Positions 48,501-56,037 of a stretch of DNA of 61,781 bases are shown here, piece by piece (the stretch's first letter is position 1; the number at the start of each line of letters is the position of its first letter). Where the stretch lies: positions 1 to 61,781 of the forward strand of contig JAGHZY010000026.1 of NCBI GenBank assembly GCA_017745175.1. Reading direction: 5' to 3'. The notes under the pieces are model-generated. The model saw nothing but the letters and a program-made list of their open reading frames with translations. It was not told the origin of the DNA and did not search any database. Source of the DNA: Sphingopyxis sp. GTDB taxonomy: Bacteria > Pseudomonadota > Alphaproteobacteria > Sphingomonadales > Sphingomonadaceae. A program made the translations under genes and the position numbers.

Positions 48501-51500
48501 GCAACGAGGCCATCGTCACAGTTACCGGGCGCAGCGGCAGCGGCGATGCCTCGACATGGACCGTCGGCAGCGACCTGACCGTCGGTTATGGTGGCAGCGG
48601 AACGCTCGACATCGCCGACGGCGGCAAGGTCGCCAGCAATGGCGGCCTCGTCGGTCTCGACAGCGGCGGTGTCGGGCGGGTGCTCGTCACCGGCGCCGGC
48701 TCGTCGTGGGACAATACCGGTCGCATCACCATCGGCCTCTTCGGCACCGGCACGCTGCGCATCGAGGACGGCGCGACGGTTACAAGCAACGACGGGATCG
48801 TCGGCGGCTCGGCGCACGGCGATGTGGTCGTTTCGGGGCCGGGTACCTCGTGGACCAATGCGCAGCAGCTCAATATCGGCAGTTTCGGCGCGGGCACGAT
48901 GCGTATCGAAAATGGCGCGAGCGTCACGAGCAATCAGGGCTACATCGGCGCGAATGCCGCGGGCAGCGTCACGGTGACCGGTGCGGGTTCGAACTGGCTG
49001 GTCACCGACTTCAGCATGACCGTCGGCAACGACGGCACCGGTGCGCTGACGATCGACGATGGCGGGCGCGTGCGTGCCGAAGGCGGCTTCTCGCTCGGCG
49101 TGACGGGCGGATCGAGCGCGACGGTGACCTTGCTCGGCACCCCCGGTAATCGTGGTACACTAGAAACGAGTCAGATCGGCGCCGGACTTGGTGCCGCGAG
49201 TATCACGATGGACGGCGGTCTGCTTCGGGCGACGCAGGACGAGGCCAATTTCCTCGTGGGCTTTGGCGCTCGCACCATCGCGCTTGGCGCGAACGGCGGG
49301 GTTGTCGATACCGATGGCTACGATATCGGCATCTCGCCGCGCTTCACCGGCGCCGGCGGGCTGATCAAGGAAGGTCTCGGCACGCTGAGGCTGGCCGGCG
49401 CGAACAGCTATGCGGGTGCGACCCTCGTCAATGCGGGAACCTTGCTCGTGAGCGGCAATCAGTCGGCAGCGACCGGTCTGACGACCGTGTCCGCCGGTGC
49501 TACGCTCGGCGGGACCGGGATCATCGGCGGCAATGTTGATATCCTCGGCGGCGCAACCCTTGCGCCCGGCGAAAGCGCGGGCACGCTCACGATCAATGGC
49601 AATCTGTCGCTCGCGAGCGGTTCGACCCTCGCCTATGAATTCGGACAGGCGTATGTCGCGGGCGGCGCGCTCAACGATCTCGTAAATGTCGGCGGCGATC
49701 TGATCCTCGACGGCACGATCAATGTGTCGGTTTCGGCAGGGGGTACGTTCGGCCCCGGTATCTACCGCATATTCAATTATGGCGGGGCGCTGACCGACAA
49801 CGGGCTCGCGCTGGGGACGATGTCGGGCGGTGCCGCGGGCGTTTCGGTGCAGACGGCGATCGCGGGGCAGGTGAACCTCGTCAACACGCAGGGACTGACG
49901 CTCAGCTTCTGGGACGGGGCGGCCGGACCCAAGCATGACGGCACGCTCGACGGCGGTGACGGCGTGTGGCGCATCGCGGGCGGTTCGAACAACTGGACCG
50001 ATGCGAACGGCACGATCAACGCTGATTATGCGCAGGACAGCTTCGCGGTTTTCGCCGGCACGCCCGGCACCGTCACGATCGACGACGTCGGCGGCAATGT
50101 CCTTGCCTCGGGCCTCCAGTTCGCAAGCAATGGCTATATGGTGACCGGCGACGCGCTGATGCTGACCGGTGCGCAGGCGATCGTCCAGGTCGGCGACGGC
50201 AGCACGGCGGGCGCGGGCTACACCGCGACGATCGCGGCCGAGGTCGCGGGTGCGGCGCAGCTGGTCAAGACCGATGCGGGCACGCTCGTCCTGACCGGTG
50301 CGAACAGCTATGCTGGCGGCACGCGGATCGAGGGCGGCACCTTGCAGATCGGCAGTGGCGGCACAACCGGCAGTATCGTCGGCGACATCGTCAACAATGG
50401 CGCGCTCGTCGTCGACCGGGCGGGAACCTATGTGCTGGGCGGCACGATTTCGGGAACGGGCTCGCTCATCAAGCGGGGCAGCGGCCTGCTCGAGCTCACG
50501 GGCACGAACGGCTATGCGGGCGGCACGCTGATCGACAGCGGCACGATACGGGTGTCGGGCGACGCCGCGCTTGGCGCCGCTGCGGGCGTGCTCTCGCTTC
50601 AGGGCGGCACGCTTCAGGCAGGCGCCTCGTTCACCTCGACGCGCGGAATCCTGCTCGGCAGCCCCGATTCGAACGGGATCGACACGCAGGGCTTCGACGT
50701 CACGCTGGGCGGCGTGATCGGCAACGGACCCAATAACGGTGCAGGCAATTTCCTCGACAAGCGCGGAACCGGAACGCTGACGCTGACTGGCGCCAACACC
50801 TATTCGAACCGGACGATCATCGCCGGCGGCACGCTTGCGCTCGCGGGCGCCGGCACGATCGGCGCGGGCAATGTGATCGTCGGATCGGGGACCGTCTTCG
50901 ACATTTCCCAAGCCACGACCGGCGCGCGCGTCATCCAGCTCGGCGGCGGGGGAACGATCGCGCTGGGTTCAAAGACGTTGACGCTGGGCTTCGGCAACAG
51001 CTTCACCGACTGGGCGGGTTCGATCACCGACGGCGGTATCAGCGGCGGTACCGGCGGCCGTGTGGTCATCGCTGCCCCTAACGGCGCCGTGCGCTATTTT
51101 GGCGCGACGAGCTATACCGGCGGTACGACGGTCGCCGCGGGCAGTTTCGAACTGGTCGGCAACGGGGCGCTTCATTCGCAGGGGGCCGTGACCGTGAACG
51201 GCGGCGCGCTGTTTAATATCGCCGGTACTACGGCTGCAGGAACGACGATCGGCGACCTGTCGGGCGCGGGTTCTGTCTTCCTCGGCGGCAAGACGCTGAC
51301 CTTCGGGACGGCGAATGACACAGCCTTGACGGGTGTGATCAGCGGCAATGGCGGCGCGCTGGTCAAGCAGGGAGCGGGGGTCTTCACGCTGGGCGGCGCG
51401 AACAGCTACACCGGCGCAACCGACGTGCTCGCGGGTACCTTGCTGGTGAACGGTAACCAGTCGGCGGCCACCGGCCTCACCAGCGTTGCGTCGGGCGCGA

Positions 51501-54500
51501 CGCTGGGCGGCACGGGCATCATTGGCGGCAGCGTGAACATCGCCGACGGCGCGACGCTCGCGCCGGGCGCGGGCGGACCGGGGGCGCTCACCATCAACGG
51601 CAATCTCGCGCTCGCTTCGGGTGCGACGCTCGGTTTTGAGTTCGGCAGGGCGAACAATCCGGGCGGCCCACTCAACGACGTCGTCAATGTCGGTGGCAAT
51701 CTTGTCCTCGACGGGACGCTCAACGTGGCGGTTTCGCCGGGCGGGGCGTTCGACATCGGCCTCTATCGCATCGCCAATTATGGGGGATCGCTGACCGACA
51801 ATGGCCTTGCCCTCGGCACGATGCCCGCGGGCGCCAATGTGCAGGTGCAGACGGCGATCGCCGGCGAAGTGAACCTGGTCAACAGGGGATCGGCGACGCT
51901 CAATTTCTGGGACGGCGGCGCGGGCACAAACAAGTTCAACAATGCGGTCGACGGCGGCAGCGGCATGTGGCGAACCGCGCTGGACAACAGCTGGACCGAG
52001 ACGACCGGCGCCGTGAACGCGGCCTATGACAATGGCGCCTTCGCGATCTTCGCGGGCACTGGCGGCGTGGTCACGATCGACAATAGTCTGGGCGCGGTCG
52101 CCGCGTCGGGGCTCCAGTTCGCGGCGACGAACTATCGGATCCAGGGCGGTGCGCTCACGCTGACCGGTCCGCAATCGGTGATCCGCGTCGGCGACGGCAC
52201 CGGCGCCGGGCTGGGCTACAGCGCGATCATCGCGTCCGAGATCACGGGCAGCGCCCAACTGGTCAAGACCGACCTCGGCCGGCTCGAGCTCACCGGCGCC
52301 AACAGCTATACCGGTGGTACCGCGTTCAACGGCGGCACGGTGCGAATCTCCGGCGATGCCAGTCTTGGCGCCGCTTCAGGCGGGCTCAGCTTCAATGGCG
52401 GAACGCTCAACACCACGGCAGATCTGACCTCTGCGCGCGCGGTTGACCTTGCCGGCCAGGGCGTGTTCTCCACCGACGCGGGTACGACGCTCACGCTCAC
52501 CGGCAATCTCGCCGGCGCAGGTCTGGCCGGCAAGCTTGGCGCCGGCACCTTGGTGCTCGCTGGCACCGGCAGCCAGACCGGCGGCATCGAGGTCGTGCAG
52601 GGCACGCTGTTCGTGAACGGCGACTATGGTGCGGCGACCGGCCGTGTGACCATGAATCAGCTCACGACGCTGGGTGGCACCGGTACTATCGGAGGTGACG
52701 TGAATCTCGCCGGCACGCTGGCGCCGGGCGCGGGCGGTGCGGGCACGCTGACGATCAACGGCGACCTGACGATCAGCCAGACCGCGACGCTCGCCTATGA
52801 GTTCGGCGAGGCCGGCGTCGTCGGCGGCGCACTCAACGATCTCGTCAACGTCGGAGGCGATCTCGTGCTCGACGGCGTCCTCAATGTCGGCGTTCCGGCG
52901 GGCGGCGCGTTCGACGTCGGCGTCTATCGCATGTTCAACTATGGCGGCGCGCTGACGAACAACGGCCTCACGCTCGGCGCGATGCCGGCGGGCGCAAATG
53001 CCGTGGTTCAGACCTCGATCGCCGGGCAGGTCAATCTGATCAATTCGGCGGGATTGACGCTCAACTTCTGGGATGGTGCGGGCGGGCCCAAGAATGATGG
53101 CGCGGTCAACGGCGGCAATGGCGTCTGGCAGGCGGGCAGCGGCAATGACAACTGGACCGGCGCCGAGGGCGCGGTGAACGCGGGCTATGCCGATGGCGCC
53201 TTCGCCGTCTTCGGCGGCACGGGGGGTACGGTCACGGTCGACAACGGCCTCGGCGCGGTATCGGTCGCGGGGATGCAGTTCGCCGCGAACAATTATGTCA
53301 TCACCGGCAGCGGTATCACGTTGACCGACGCGACCGCGACGATCCGCGTCGGCGACGGCAGCGCCGCAGGTGCTGGTTTCACCGCGACGATCAATTCGGC
53401 GCTCGGCGGTGCGGCACAGCTCGTCAAATCCGACGCGGGCACGCTCGTCCTCGGCGGTACCAACGCCTATACAGGCGGCACGCTCATCGCCGGCGGCACG
53501 CTTCGCATTTCGGGCGACGCCAATCTCGGTGCGGCGAGCGGCGACGTGACGCTCGCTGGCGGCGCGCTCGAAACGAGCGCCAGCCTGACCAGTGCGCGTG
53601 ACGTCGAGATTATGAGCGCCGGAACGATCGCAACCGCCACCGATACGGTCTTCACCTATAACGGCCTCCTGTCTGGTGCGGGCGCGCTGACCAAGAATGG
53701 CGCGGGTACGCTGCTCGTCACCGCCGACAATAGCAGCTTCGGCGGGAGCACGACGGTCGCCGGTGGCACGCTCGCCGTGCAGGGCCGCCTTGGCGGAGCA
53801 GTCACCTTGAACGCGGCGGGCCGCCTCGAGGGCGCGGGCCGCGTCGGCAGCATCGTCAACGCAGGTGTCGTCGCGCCGGGCAGCGGCATCGGCTCGCTGA
53901 CGGCCGCGGGCGATTATAGCGGCAACGGCGGGGTGCTCGAAATCGAAGCCGAACTCGGCGGCGACGCATCGCGCGCCGACCGGCTCTTGGTGGGCGGCGC
54001 GACATCGGGCAATACGCGGGTGACCGTGATCAACCGTGGCGGCCCCGGTGCGCAGACTGTCGAAGGCATCAAGATCGTCGACGTCACTGGCGCCTCGAAC
54101 GGCGATTTTACACTCGACGGCGACTATCTGTTCGACGGCCAGCAGGCGGTCATCGCCGGTGCTTATGGCTACCGCCTTTACAAGAACGGTATCGCCACGC
54201 CGCAGGACGGAGACTGGTATCTGCGTTCGGCGCGGCTTGACGGCGCGGGAAATCCCGAAGGCCCGCTCTATCAGCCCGGCGTGCCCGTCTACGAAGCCTA
54301 TGTCGGGGCGCTGCAGTCGCTGAACCGTCTGCCAACGCTGCAGCAGCGCATCGGCAATCGCTCCTGGGCGGCTTCGCCGGTCGCCGGCGCGGGCCTGTGG
54401 GGCCGGTTCGAGTCCGAACGCCAGCGTCCCGAGGCGCTCGTCTCGACGAGCGATGCCGACCGCAAGGTCGACCAGTGGCACGCGCAGCTCGGGCTTGATG

Positions 54501-55225
54501 CCGTGCTGGCACAGCGCAGCGACGGTGCGGCACTTGTCGGGGGGCTGACCGCGCATTATGGCAAGGTCGACAGCGCCGTGACGTCGATTTTCGGCGACGG
54601 CACCATCGATACGCAGGGCTATGGCGTCGGCGCGACGATGACCTGGTACGGGCCGAAGGGCTTTTACGTCGACGGACAGGTCAAGCTCAGCTGGTTCGAC
54701 AGCGATCTCGAATCGAGCATCCTCGGATCGCTCGCGCGCGGCAACAAGGGCGACGGACAGGCGTTCAGCCTCGAACTCGGCAAGCAGACCTCGATCGGGC
54801 GCAACCTGTCGATCACGCCGCAGGTCCAGATGAGCTATGCCAAGGTCGACTTCGATCGCTTTGCCGACCCCTCGGACGCCGCAGTTTCGGTTGCGAAGGG
54901 CGAAAGCCTGAAGACTCGCTGGGGTCTCGCGATCGATCATCAGACGAGCTGGAAGGGTGCCGCAGGCGACACGCGCCGTACCCGCCTCTACACGGTGATG
55001 AACTTCAGCTACGAATGGCTCGACGGGGCAGAGGCCGATGTGTCGGGGACGCCGATCGTCAACCGCGACCACCGCCTGTCGGGCGAACTGGGGCTTGGCG
55101 GCAGCTACAGCTGGGGCGACGACCGCTTTACCCTTTATACCGAGGTGTCGGGCGATACGACGATCGCCGACTTCGGCGCGGGCTACAATCTGAAGGGCAC
55201 GGCGGGGTTCCGGGTGCGTTTCTGA
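39596..55225 (+). CDS. Giant autotransporter with beta-strand repeats (about 5,209 residues)
   Basis: A type V secreted surface protein. AAGGA lies 6 nt before the ATG at 39596; a signal peptide ends at RAED near residue 41. The passenger has at least 25 'autotransporter-associated beta strand' repeats of the form GTLxLxGxNxYTGxTxxxxGTL, from about 165 on, expected to stack as a beta-helix. Large linker modules occur near residues 2034, 2805, 3439, 4105 and 4491 (SFWDG ... IRVGDGTAAGAGY). A second repeat family (GSGSxW ... GTLxIxDGG) forms islands at about 2359-2592 and 2959-3185. About 4780-4880 looks like an autochaperone. About 4932-5209 is the barrel, ending in RVRF. Two cysteine pairs occur (1169/1188, 1370/1389). 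No enzymatic domain is visible; adhesion or aggregation is the likely role, by inference. It is intact and one long frame. Confidence 0.93.
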   Translation: MPSLEMRRRSDRGAGVRMRTLLCGASLAAVLACAPFSARAEDRYWDANGTAVGSGGSGTWNLANLNWSPNGDGVSGPFVEPWANGDLDNAIFGGTAGTVTVGVPVTVGNITFSSAGYVLNGSTITLGGATPTITTGGNAAINSVLAGNAGLTKAGAGVLSLTGANSFSGGINVTAGQLNVSGDSALGAAGNGIALSSGTILHSAGALNSSRVITLLSGSSGIGGGVGSAHITGAGGFTLVAQTSFTDNTNDFTGPVGTDGFNLYFTSIGNLGEASALGAANTVANGTIFVRNAAAVYTGSGATSNRSWSMAPQTGASILRNQGSGLLTVTGDINAGGGYTSSVILDALTADMALSGVITSNLAARPFIFTGGGTNRTITLGNANTFGGTATIQNVTVRANSLADQGVASSLGTGGTIAINSGALSYTGTGSSTDRTLFLNGASSVLNDGTGALNLAGGVVFNPANPGDSLILGGSFAGSNTLSGAISGNGGLVMNGAGSWLLGGANSFTGSTTVNSGTLLAGSDLALGAANALIVNGGTLDLNTHDLTVTSLNGTGGSVALTGGNLTVNGATSSNYSGVLTGIGGLVKRGTGTLALSGQSSYSGDTTINGGGLSLNFAAAGAPVSNIVSNQSTLNMAGGTLTLTGAGVANSQTFDGLNVAAGNNRIVMASGAGGSMALNLGALTRSGGLLDFTLPVNGTITTTNGDGALGWATINGTDYAQVSGGLVTAFTAYAQKDNASTWLTGDVVSDEGGAANTGFFNSVTGDVQLGGVKYTAAANSTVTVGGANTLGVDGTIIVASSINNGSQLITGGSVTGSAGGGAFGVLHNGTGTGTFTIASNIVDNGGTSFIKGGVGRVSLTGTNSYTGGTTISGGTLMINSVANGGDDSAIGASSADSANLVLEGGTLQYTGASAATDRGFTLIDGGPSRAIQVDGTANLAFGGVVVGSDGASLNKTGTGTLTLANAANTYTGTTTISGGTLSVGTLANGGMASGIGASSSDAANLVIQTGGTLQYTGGTVSTDRGFTLSGIAGGAIDVANAGTTLTVGGSIAGAVPFRKAGAGTLILSGINSNSGPTTIDAGILRAGSTQAFGGPNTMVLADVAGVALELNGFNNKVGGLSGGGSNGGIVRLGGATLTIGGSNVSFAGTITGAGGLTKENSSVQTLLGCSNNYTGATTISGGTLSVDCLANGGQASGIGASSGASANLVFAGGALAYTGGSINIDRGITLAGTGAVSVTNAATVLGIGGAIVGGGALRKEGAGTLVLSGNNTFTGGLTVNGGIVRAGSASAFGARAVTMANVAGATLDLANFNSTIAVLNGGGAAGGNVALGAGTLALNWGSGLAGFYGTIGGSGGLVKAGGFTQYLGGCGSSYTGSTVVSGGVLQVACLTDGGTSSAIGASGNAAGNLLLSGGTLQYVGAAGSTDRLFTLGASANSRLEASGTGAIAFTNTGAIAFATPGTNQTIALGGTNTGNNSLAAQITNNGAGVTSLTKDGLGTWILNNANSNYTGVTTIAGGVLGVDKLANGGLASSIGASSAAASNLIIGNGSTLRYTGAGDTTNRLFTLSAGVTFLESSGAGAIVFTDTGLVTLAGADQARTIALGGTNSGNNTLAGSIGNAGLGITTLAKNDSGTWVLTGNNSYTGPTNINGGTLFVGGGGTTGVIASAVVNNFGALGFNRSDLLAYGGQIVGTGSLRQAGTGTSVLTGTNTYTGGTTIDAGTLQLGNGGTTGSIVGDVVDNGVLAFDRSDIVTFSGVVSGSGAVRQIGGGTTVLSGINSYAGGTSFLGGILQVSADANLGNAAGGLTFAGGTLRTTASFASARNSSLTGAGTILTDAGTTLALNGLISGAGSLTKSGTGILTLSGNNSYAGATNVNAGTLRINGNQSAATGLVTVASGATLAGSGTIGGSVNVLDGGILAPGNSPGTFNINGDLSLAGGSVLNFEFGQADVAGGPLNDLVNVGGNLTLDGTINVNVSTGGNFGGGLYRVFNYGGVLIDTGLTLGSMPAGSNVTVQTSVAGQVNLINSDGLSLSFWDGTGGPKFNNVVNGGGGSWHLGGADNNWTGADGSINAAYAVGTFAIFAGAPGTVTVDNSGGAVTATGMQFATGGYVIDGSPLTLVGPDSIIRVGDGTAAGAGYVATINADLTGASRLVKTDAGTLVLNGTNGYTGGTAINGGMLQITSDANLGDVAGDVSFDGGTLQVIAPIVTNRDIDFTGSGTIDVSTTFNAGTTLTLAGDTSGAGALTKTGLGMLIVTGDAAHAGLTTVAQGGLRIGDGGTMGSIAGDIALAAGTAVSFDRSDSYSYGGSFSGSGNVAVDGGILTLTGNSNFLGNITAQPDSELRVTAGNTVATSSGTITAQGSVVSVSGAGSTLSGARVNAVVTSANGAAINVTNGGVVRTTIGGIAMQLRTLAGTGSADLNIAGAGSLVDLGGNGQLQVASTSAASHSVVTISDGGSLRTGILNTIGNLAGNTTASSITVTGAGSNWTSSGMLLLRNAQISVLNGGAARFASAQLGTIAQGANVLVSGAGSTFTTTGNLGVGTSTGNGALTIADGAVVTAGTGLTIATAVGTTGAVNIGGIEGGAAAIVGLINGNIIFGPGTGELNFNHTGTDHLFANSISGAGAINHAAGTTRLTGDSSAFTGITSVAGGTLLVDGILGDAASGISVAAGATLGGTGTIGGNVVILNGNLNPGDIGGIPGRLTIGGDLNLTPAATLNVDFGQANVVGGVFNDLIEVGGNLTLDGTLNVSVTSGGSFDPGVYRVINYGGALTDNGLTVDPGYFVQTSVAKQVNLVNTTGLTMRFWDGVNGAKNDGVITGGDGLWQNSGGNDNWTEYDGSANAPFTDDAFAVFSGVGGTVTVDASLGGITASGMQFASDGYGVTGAGVSLVTPEAVIRVGDGTAAGAGYAATIASALTGAGNLVKTDLGTLALTGASSFAGDVYVRAGGLRIADGGTLTSANGLVGPDAGNEAIVTVTGRSGSGDASTWTVGSDLTVGYGGSGTLDIADGGKVASNGGLVGLDSGGVGRVLVTGAGSSWDNTGRITIGLFGTGTLRIEDGATVTSNDGIVGGSAHGDVVVSGPGTSWTNAQQLNIGSFGAGTMRIENGASVTSNQGYIGANAAGSVTVTGAGSNWLVTDFSMTVGNDGTGALTIDDGGRVRAEGGFSLGVTGGSSATVTLLGTPGNRGTLETSQIGAGLGAASITMDGGLLRATQDEANFLVGFGARTIALGANGGVVDTDGYDIGISPRFTGAGGLIKEGLGTLRLAGANSYAGATLVNAGTLLVSGNQSAATGLTTVSAGATLGGTGIIGGNVDILGGATLAPGESAGTLTINGNLSLASGSTLAYEFGQAYVAGGALNDLVNVGGDLILDGTINVSVSAGGTFGPGIYRIFNYGGALTDNGLALGTMSGGAAGVSVQTAIAGQVNLVNTQGLTLSFWDGAAGPKHDGTLDGGDGVWRIAGGSNNWTDANGTINADYAQDSFAVFAGTPGTVTIDDVGGNVLASGLQFASNGYMVTGDALMLTGAQAIVQVGDGSTAGAGYTATIAAEVAGAAQLVKTDAGTLVLTGANSYAGGTRIEGGTLQIGSGGTTGSIVGDIVNNGALVVDRAGTYVLGGTISGTGSLIKRGSGLLELTGTNGYAGGTLIDSGTIRVSGDAALGAAAGVLSLQGGTLQAGASFTSTRGILLGSPDSNGIDTQGFDVTLGGVIGNGPNNGAGNFLDKRGTGTLTLTGANTYSNRTIIAGGTLALAGAGTIGAGNVIVGSGTVFDISQATTGARVIQLGGGGTIALGSKTLTLGFGNSFTDWAGSITDGGISGGTGGRVVIAAPNGAVRYFGATSYTGGTTVAAGSFELVGNGALHSQGAVTVNGGALFNIAGTTAAGTTIGDLSGAGSVFLGGKTLTFGTANDTALTGVISGNGGALVKQGAGVFTLGGANSYTGATDVLAGTLLVNGNQSAATGLTSVASGATLGGTGIIGGSVNIADGATLAPGAGGPGALTINGNLALASGATLGFEFGRANNPGGPLNDVVNVGGNLVLDGTLNVAVSPGGAFDIGLYRIANYGGSLTDNGLALGTMPAGANVQVQTAIAGEVNLVNRGSATLNFWDGGAGTNKFNNAVDGGSGMWRTALDNSWTETTGAVNAAYDNGAFAIFAGTGGVVTIDNSLGAVAASGLQFAATNYRIQGGALTLTGPQSVIRVGDGTGAGLGYSAIIASEITGSAQLVKTDLGRLELTGANSYTGGTAFNGGTVRISGDASLGAASGGLSFNGGTLNTTADLTSARAVDLAGQGVFSTDAGTTLTLTGNLAGAGLAGKLGAGTLVLAGTGSQTGGIEVVQGTLFVNGDYGAATGRVTMNQLTTLGGTGTIGGDVNLAGTLAPGAGGAGTLTINGDLTISQTATLAYEFGEAGVVGGALNDLVNVGGDLVLDGVLNVGVPAGGAFDVGVYRMFNYGGALTNNGLTLGAMPAGANAVVQTSIAGQVNLINSAGLTLNFWDGAGGPKNDGAVNGGNGVWQAGSGNDNWTGAEGAVNAGYADGAFAVFGGTGGTVTVDNGLGAVSVAGMQFAANNYVITGSGITLTDATATIRVGDGSAAGAGFTATINSALGGAAQLVKSDAGTLVLGGTNAYTGGTLIAGGTLRISGDANLGAASGDVTLAGGALETSASLTSARDVEIMSAGTIATATDTVFTYNGLLSGAGALTKNGAGTLLVTADNSSFGGSTTVAGGTLAVQGRLGGAVTLNAAGRLEGAGRVGSIVNAGVVAPGSGIGSLTAAGDYSGNGGVLEIEAELGGDASRADRLLVGGATSGNTRVTVINRGGPGAQTVEGIKIVDVTGASNGDFTLDGDYLFDGQQAVIAGAYGYRLYKNGIATPQDGDWYLRSARLDGAGNPEGPLYQPGVPVYEAYVGALQSLNRLPTLQQRIGNRSWAASPVAGAGLWGRFESERQRPEALVSTSDADRKVDQWHAQLGLDAVLAQRSDGAALVGGLTAHYGKVDSAVTSIFGDGTIDTQGYGVGATMTWYGPKGFYVDGQVKLSWFDSDLESSILGSLARGNKGDGQAFSLELGKQTSIGRNLSITPQVQMSYAKVDFDRFADPSDAAVSVAKGESLKTRWGLAIDHQTSWKGAAGDTRRTRLYTVMNFSYEWLDGAEADVSGTPIVNRDHRLSGELGLGGSYSWGDDRFTLYTEVSGDTTIADFGAGYNLKGTAGFRVRF
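45660..53480 (+). repeat. Five copies of a long linker module within the autotransporter
   Basis: Five related segments of about 100-150 codons, centred on tryptophan codons near 45697, 48008, 49911, 51908 and 53070. Each carries LxFWDG, a tryptophan and NNWT-like pair, then FAxFxGxxGTVTVD, GMQFA-like, and IRVGDG with AAGAGY. They are preceded by a shared ALND(L/V)VNVGG ... YRxxNYGG block. Spacings are about 771, 634, 666 and 386 codons, so the repeat units between them differ in length. Confidence 0.8.
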
Positions 55226-55563
55226 TCGTTGTCAAAATATACGCCGGAAAGCGTATTGGCCCTCTTTCCGATGGACCATCGGTGACCGGCGGCGAATTGC
55301 ACGCAATTTGTGCCAGATGTACGCTTCTTGCGATGTTTTGCCAGAAGCGGACGGTCTATAACCGGCCAAGCGCAGTCGCTCCCCGTCGCTCAACGCTATG
55401 AAACTGGCTGGCGTTTTGGCGCTTTCATACAATCGAGAATCGGCACGTCGCGCTAATTGCGCCACGCGACCCAGAAGAGCTCTTCCTCGAAAGAGGACGG
55501 AATCTTCATCTTGCGCCCGCCGGATTCATTCGGCGGGCGTTTTTTTTTGCCGAAAGCACGGAG
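55226..55563. other. Gene-free stretch after the autotransporter
   Basis: About 340 bp with no credible gene. The autotransporter stop is followed by almost 290 bp before a strong terminator at 55514-55548. A small palindrome, AATTGC-AC-GCAATT, lies at about 55296-55309. It could be a 3' leader or carry a small RNA, but neither is supported directly. Confidence 0.45.
55514..55548 (+). terminator. Strong Rho-independent terminator downstream of the autotransporter
   Basis: CGCCCGCCG (55514-55522) pairs with CGGCGGGCG (55531-55539) around GATTCATT, followed by nine T (55540-55548). It is directional for plus-strand transcripts. It sits just before the convergent stop of the last nitrate-operon ORF. 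Confidence 0.92.
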
Positions 55564-56037
55564 CTAGCGAGCGGTTAGCTCCAACAATCTTCGTAGCAAT
55601 TCCCAGAGGTCGTGCTCCTCCTGGATGGCTGAGAACTGCTGTTTCAACTTGGCAAGCCTGATGAGGGAATCTGTCTCTCCTCGGTGGTCGCGAGGATCCA
55701 TTTCGGTCCGAAAGGCGAGTTCGGTGACCAAGGATGTAACGAATGTCGCTGCAGCTGGCAGACCCATATCTTCGAAGCCCGCGCGGGCGGCAGCCCAGCT
55801 CAGAACCCTGGCATTTGCCGGGGCATGATCTCTGGACGCAGGCGCCATGCACGAGATTACCGCAGCCGTGTTCCAGATCTTGCTCTCCACTATGGACAGC
55901 GTCGTTCCGCCGCTGATTTCAACCTTTTGTCCAATTGCTGCGAGCGTCGCTTCGAGGCTCGCCGAGTTCGTTGGCCTCACCGGACGATCCGGCGGTGCAT
56001 TGGCGCGAAACCGGTCGAGCAAGAGGCCTATCAGCAC
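55564..56037 (-). CDS. Unknown protein at the end of the nitrate operon
   Basis: A 157-residue open frame whose GTG start (56037) overlaps the moeA stop. Codon use looks coding from about 56000 downward. Visible features: a short hydrophobic start (VLIGLLLDRF), an acidic middle, and helical C-terminal segments with KLKQQFSAIQEEHDLWELLRRLL. I do not recognise a family, and there is no signal peptide of normal form. The start is weakly supported; a shorter form beginning after the hydrophobic part is possible. Its place suggests a link to nitrate assimilation or cofactor handling, by position only. Confidence 0.55.
   Translation of the reverse strand: MLIGLLLDRFRANAPPDRPVRPTNSASLEATLAAIGQKVEISGGTTLSIVESKIWNTAAVISCMAPASRDHAPANARVLSWAAARAGFEDMGLPAAATFVTSLVTELAFRTEMDPRDHRGETDSLIRLAKLKQQFSAIQEEHDLWELLRRLLELTAR

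Noticed and set aside
39596..55225. A CRISPR array or tandem DNA repeat in the highly repetitive stretch
   Set aside because: Repeats are degenerate at the DNA level, vary in length and stay in frame, so they are protein repeats, not direct repeats with spacers.
55232..55465. A 77-codon minus-strand frame between the autotransporter and the nitrate operon
   Set aside because: No ribosome site, no family, short and basic. Left as gene-free DNA.
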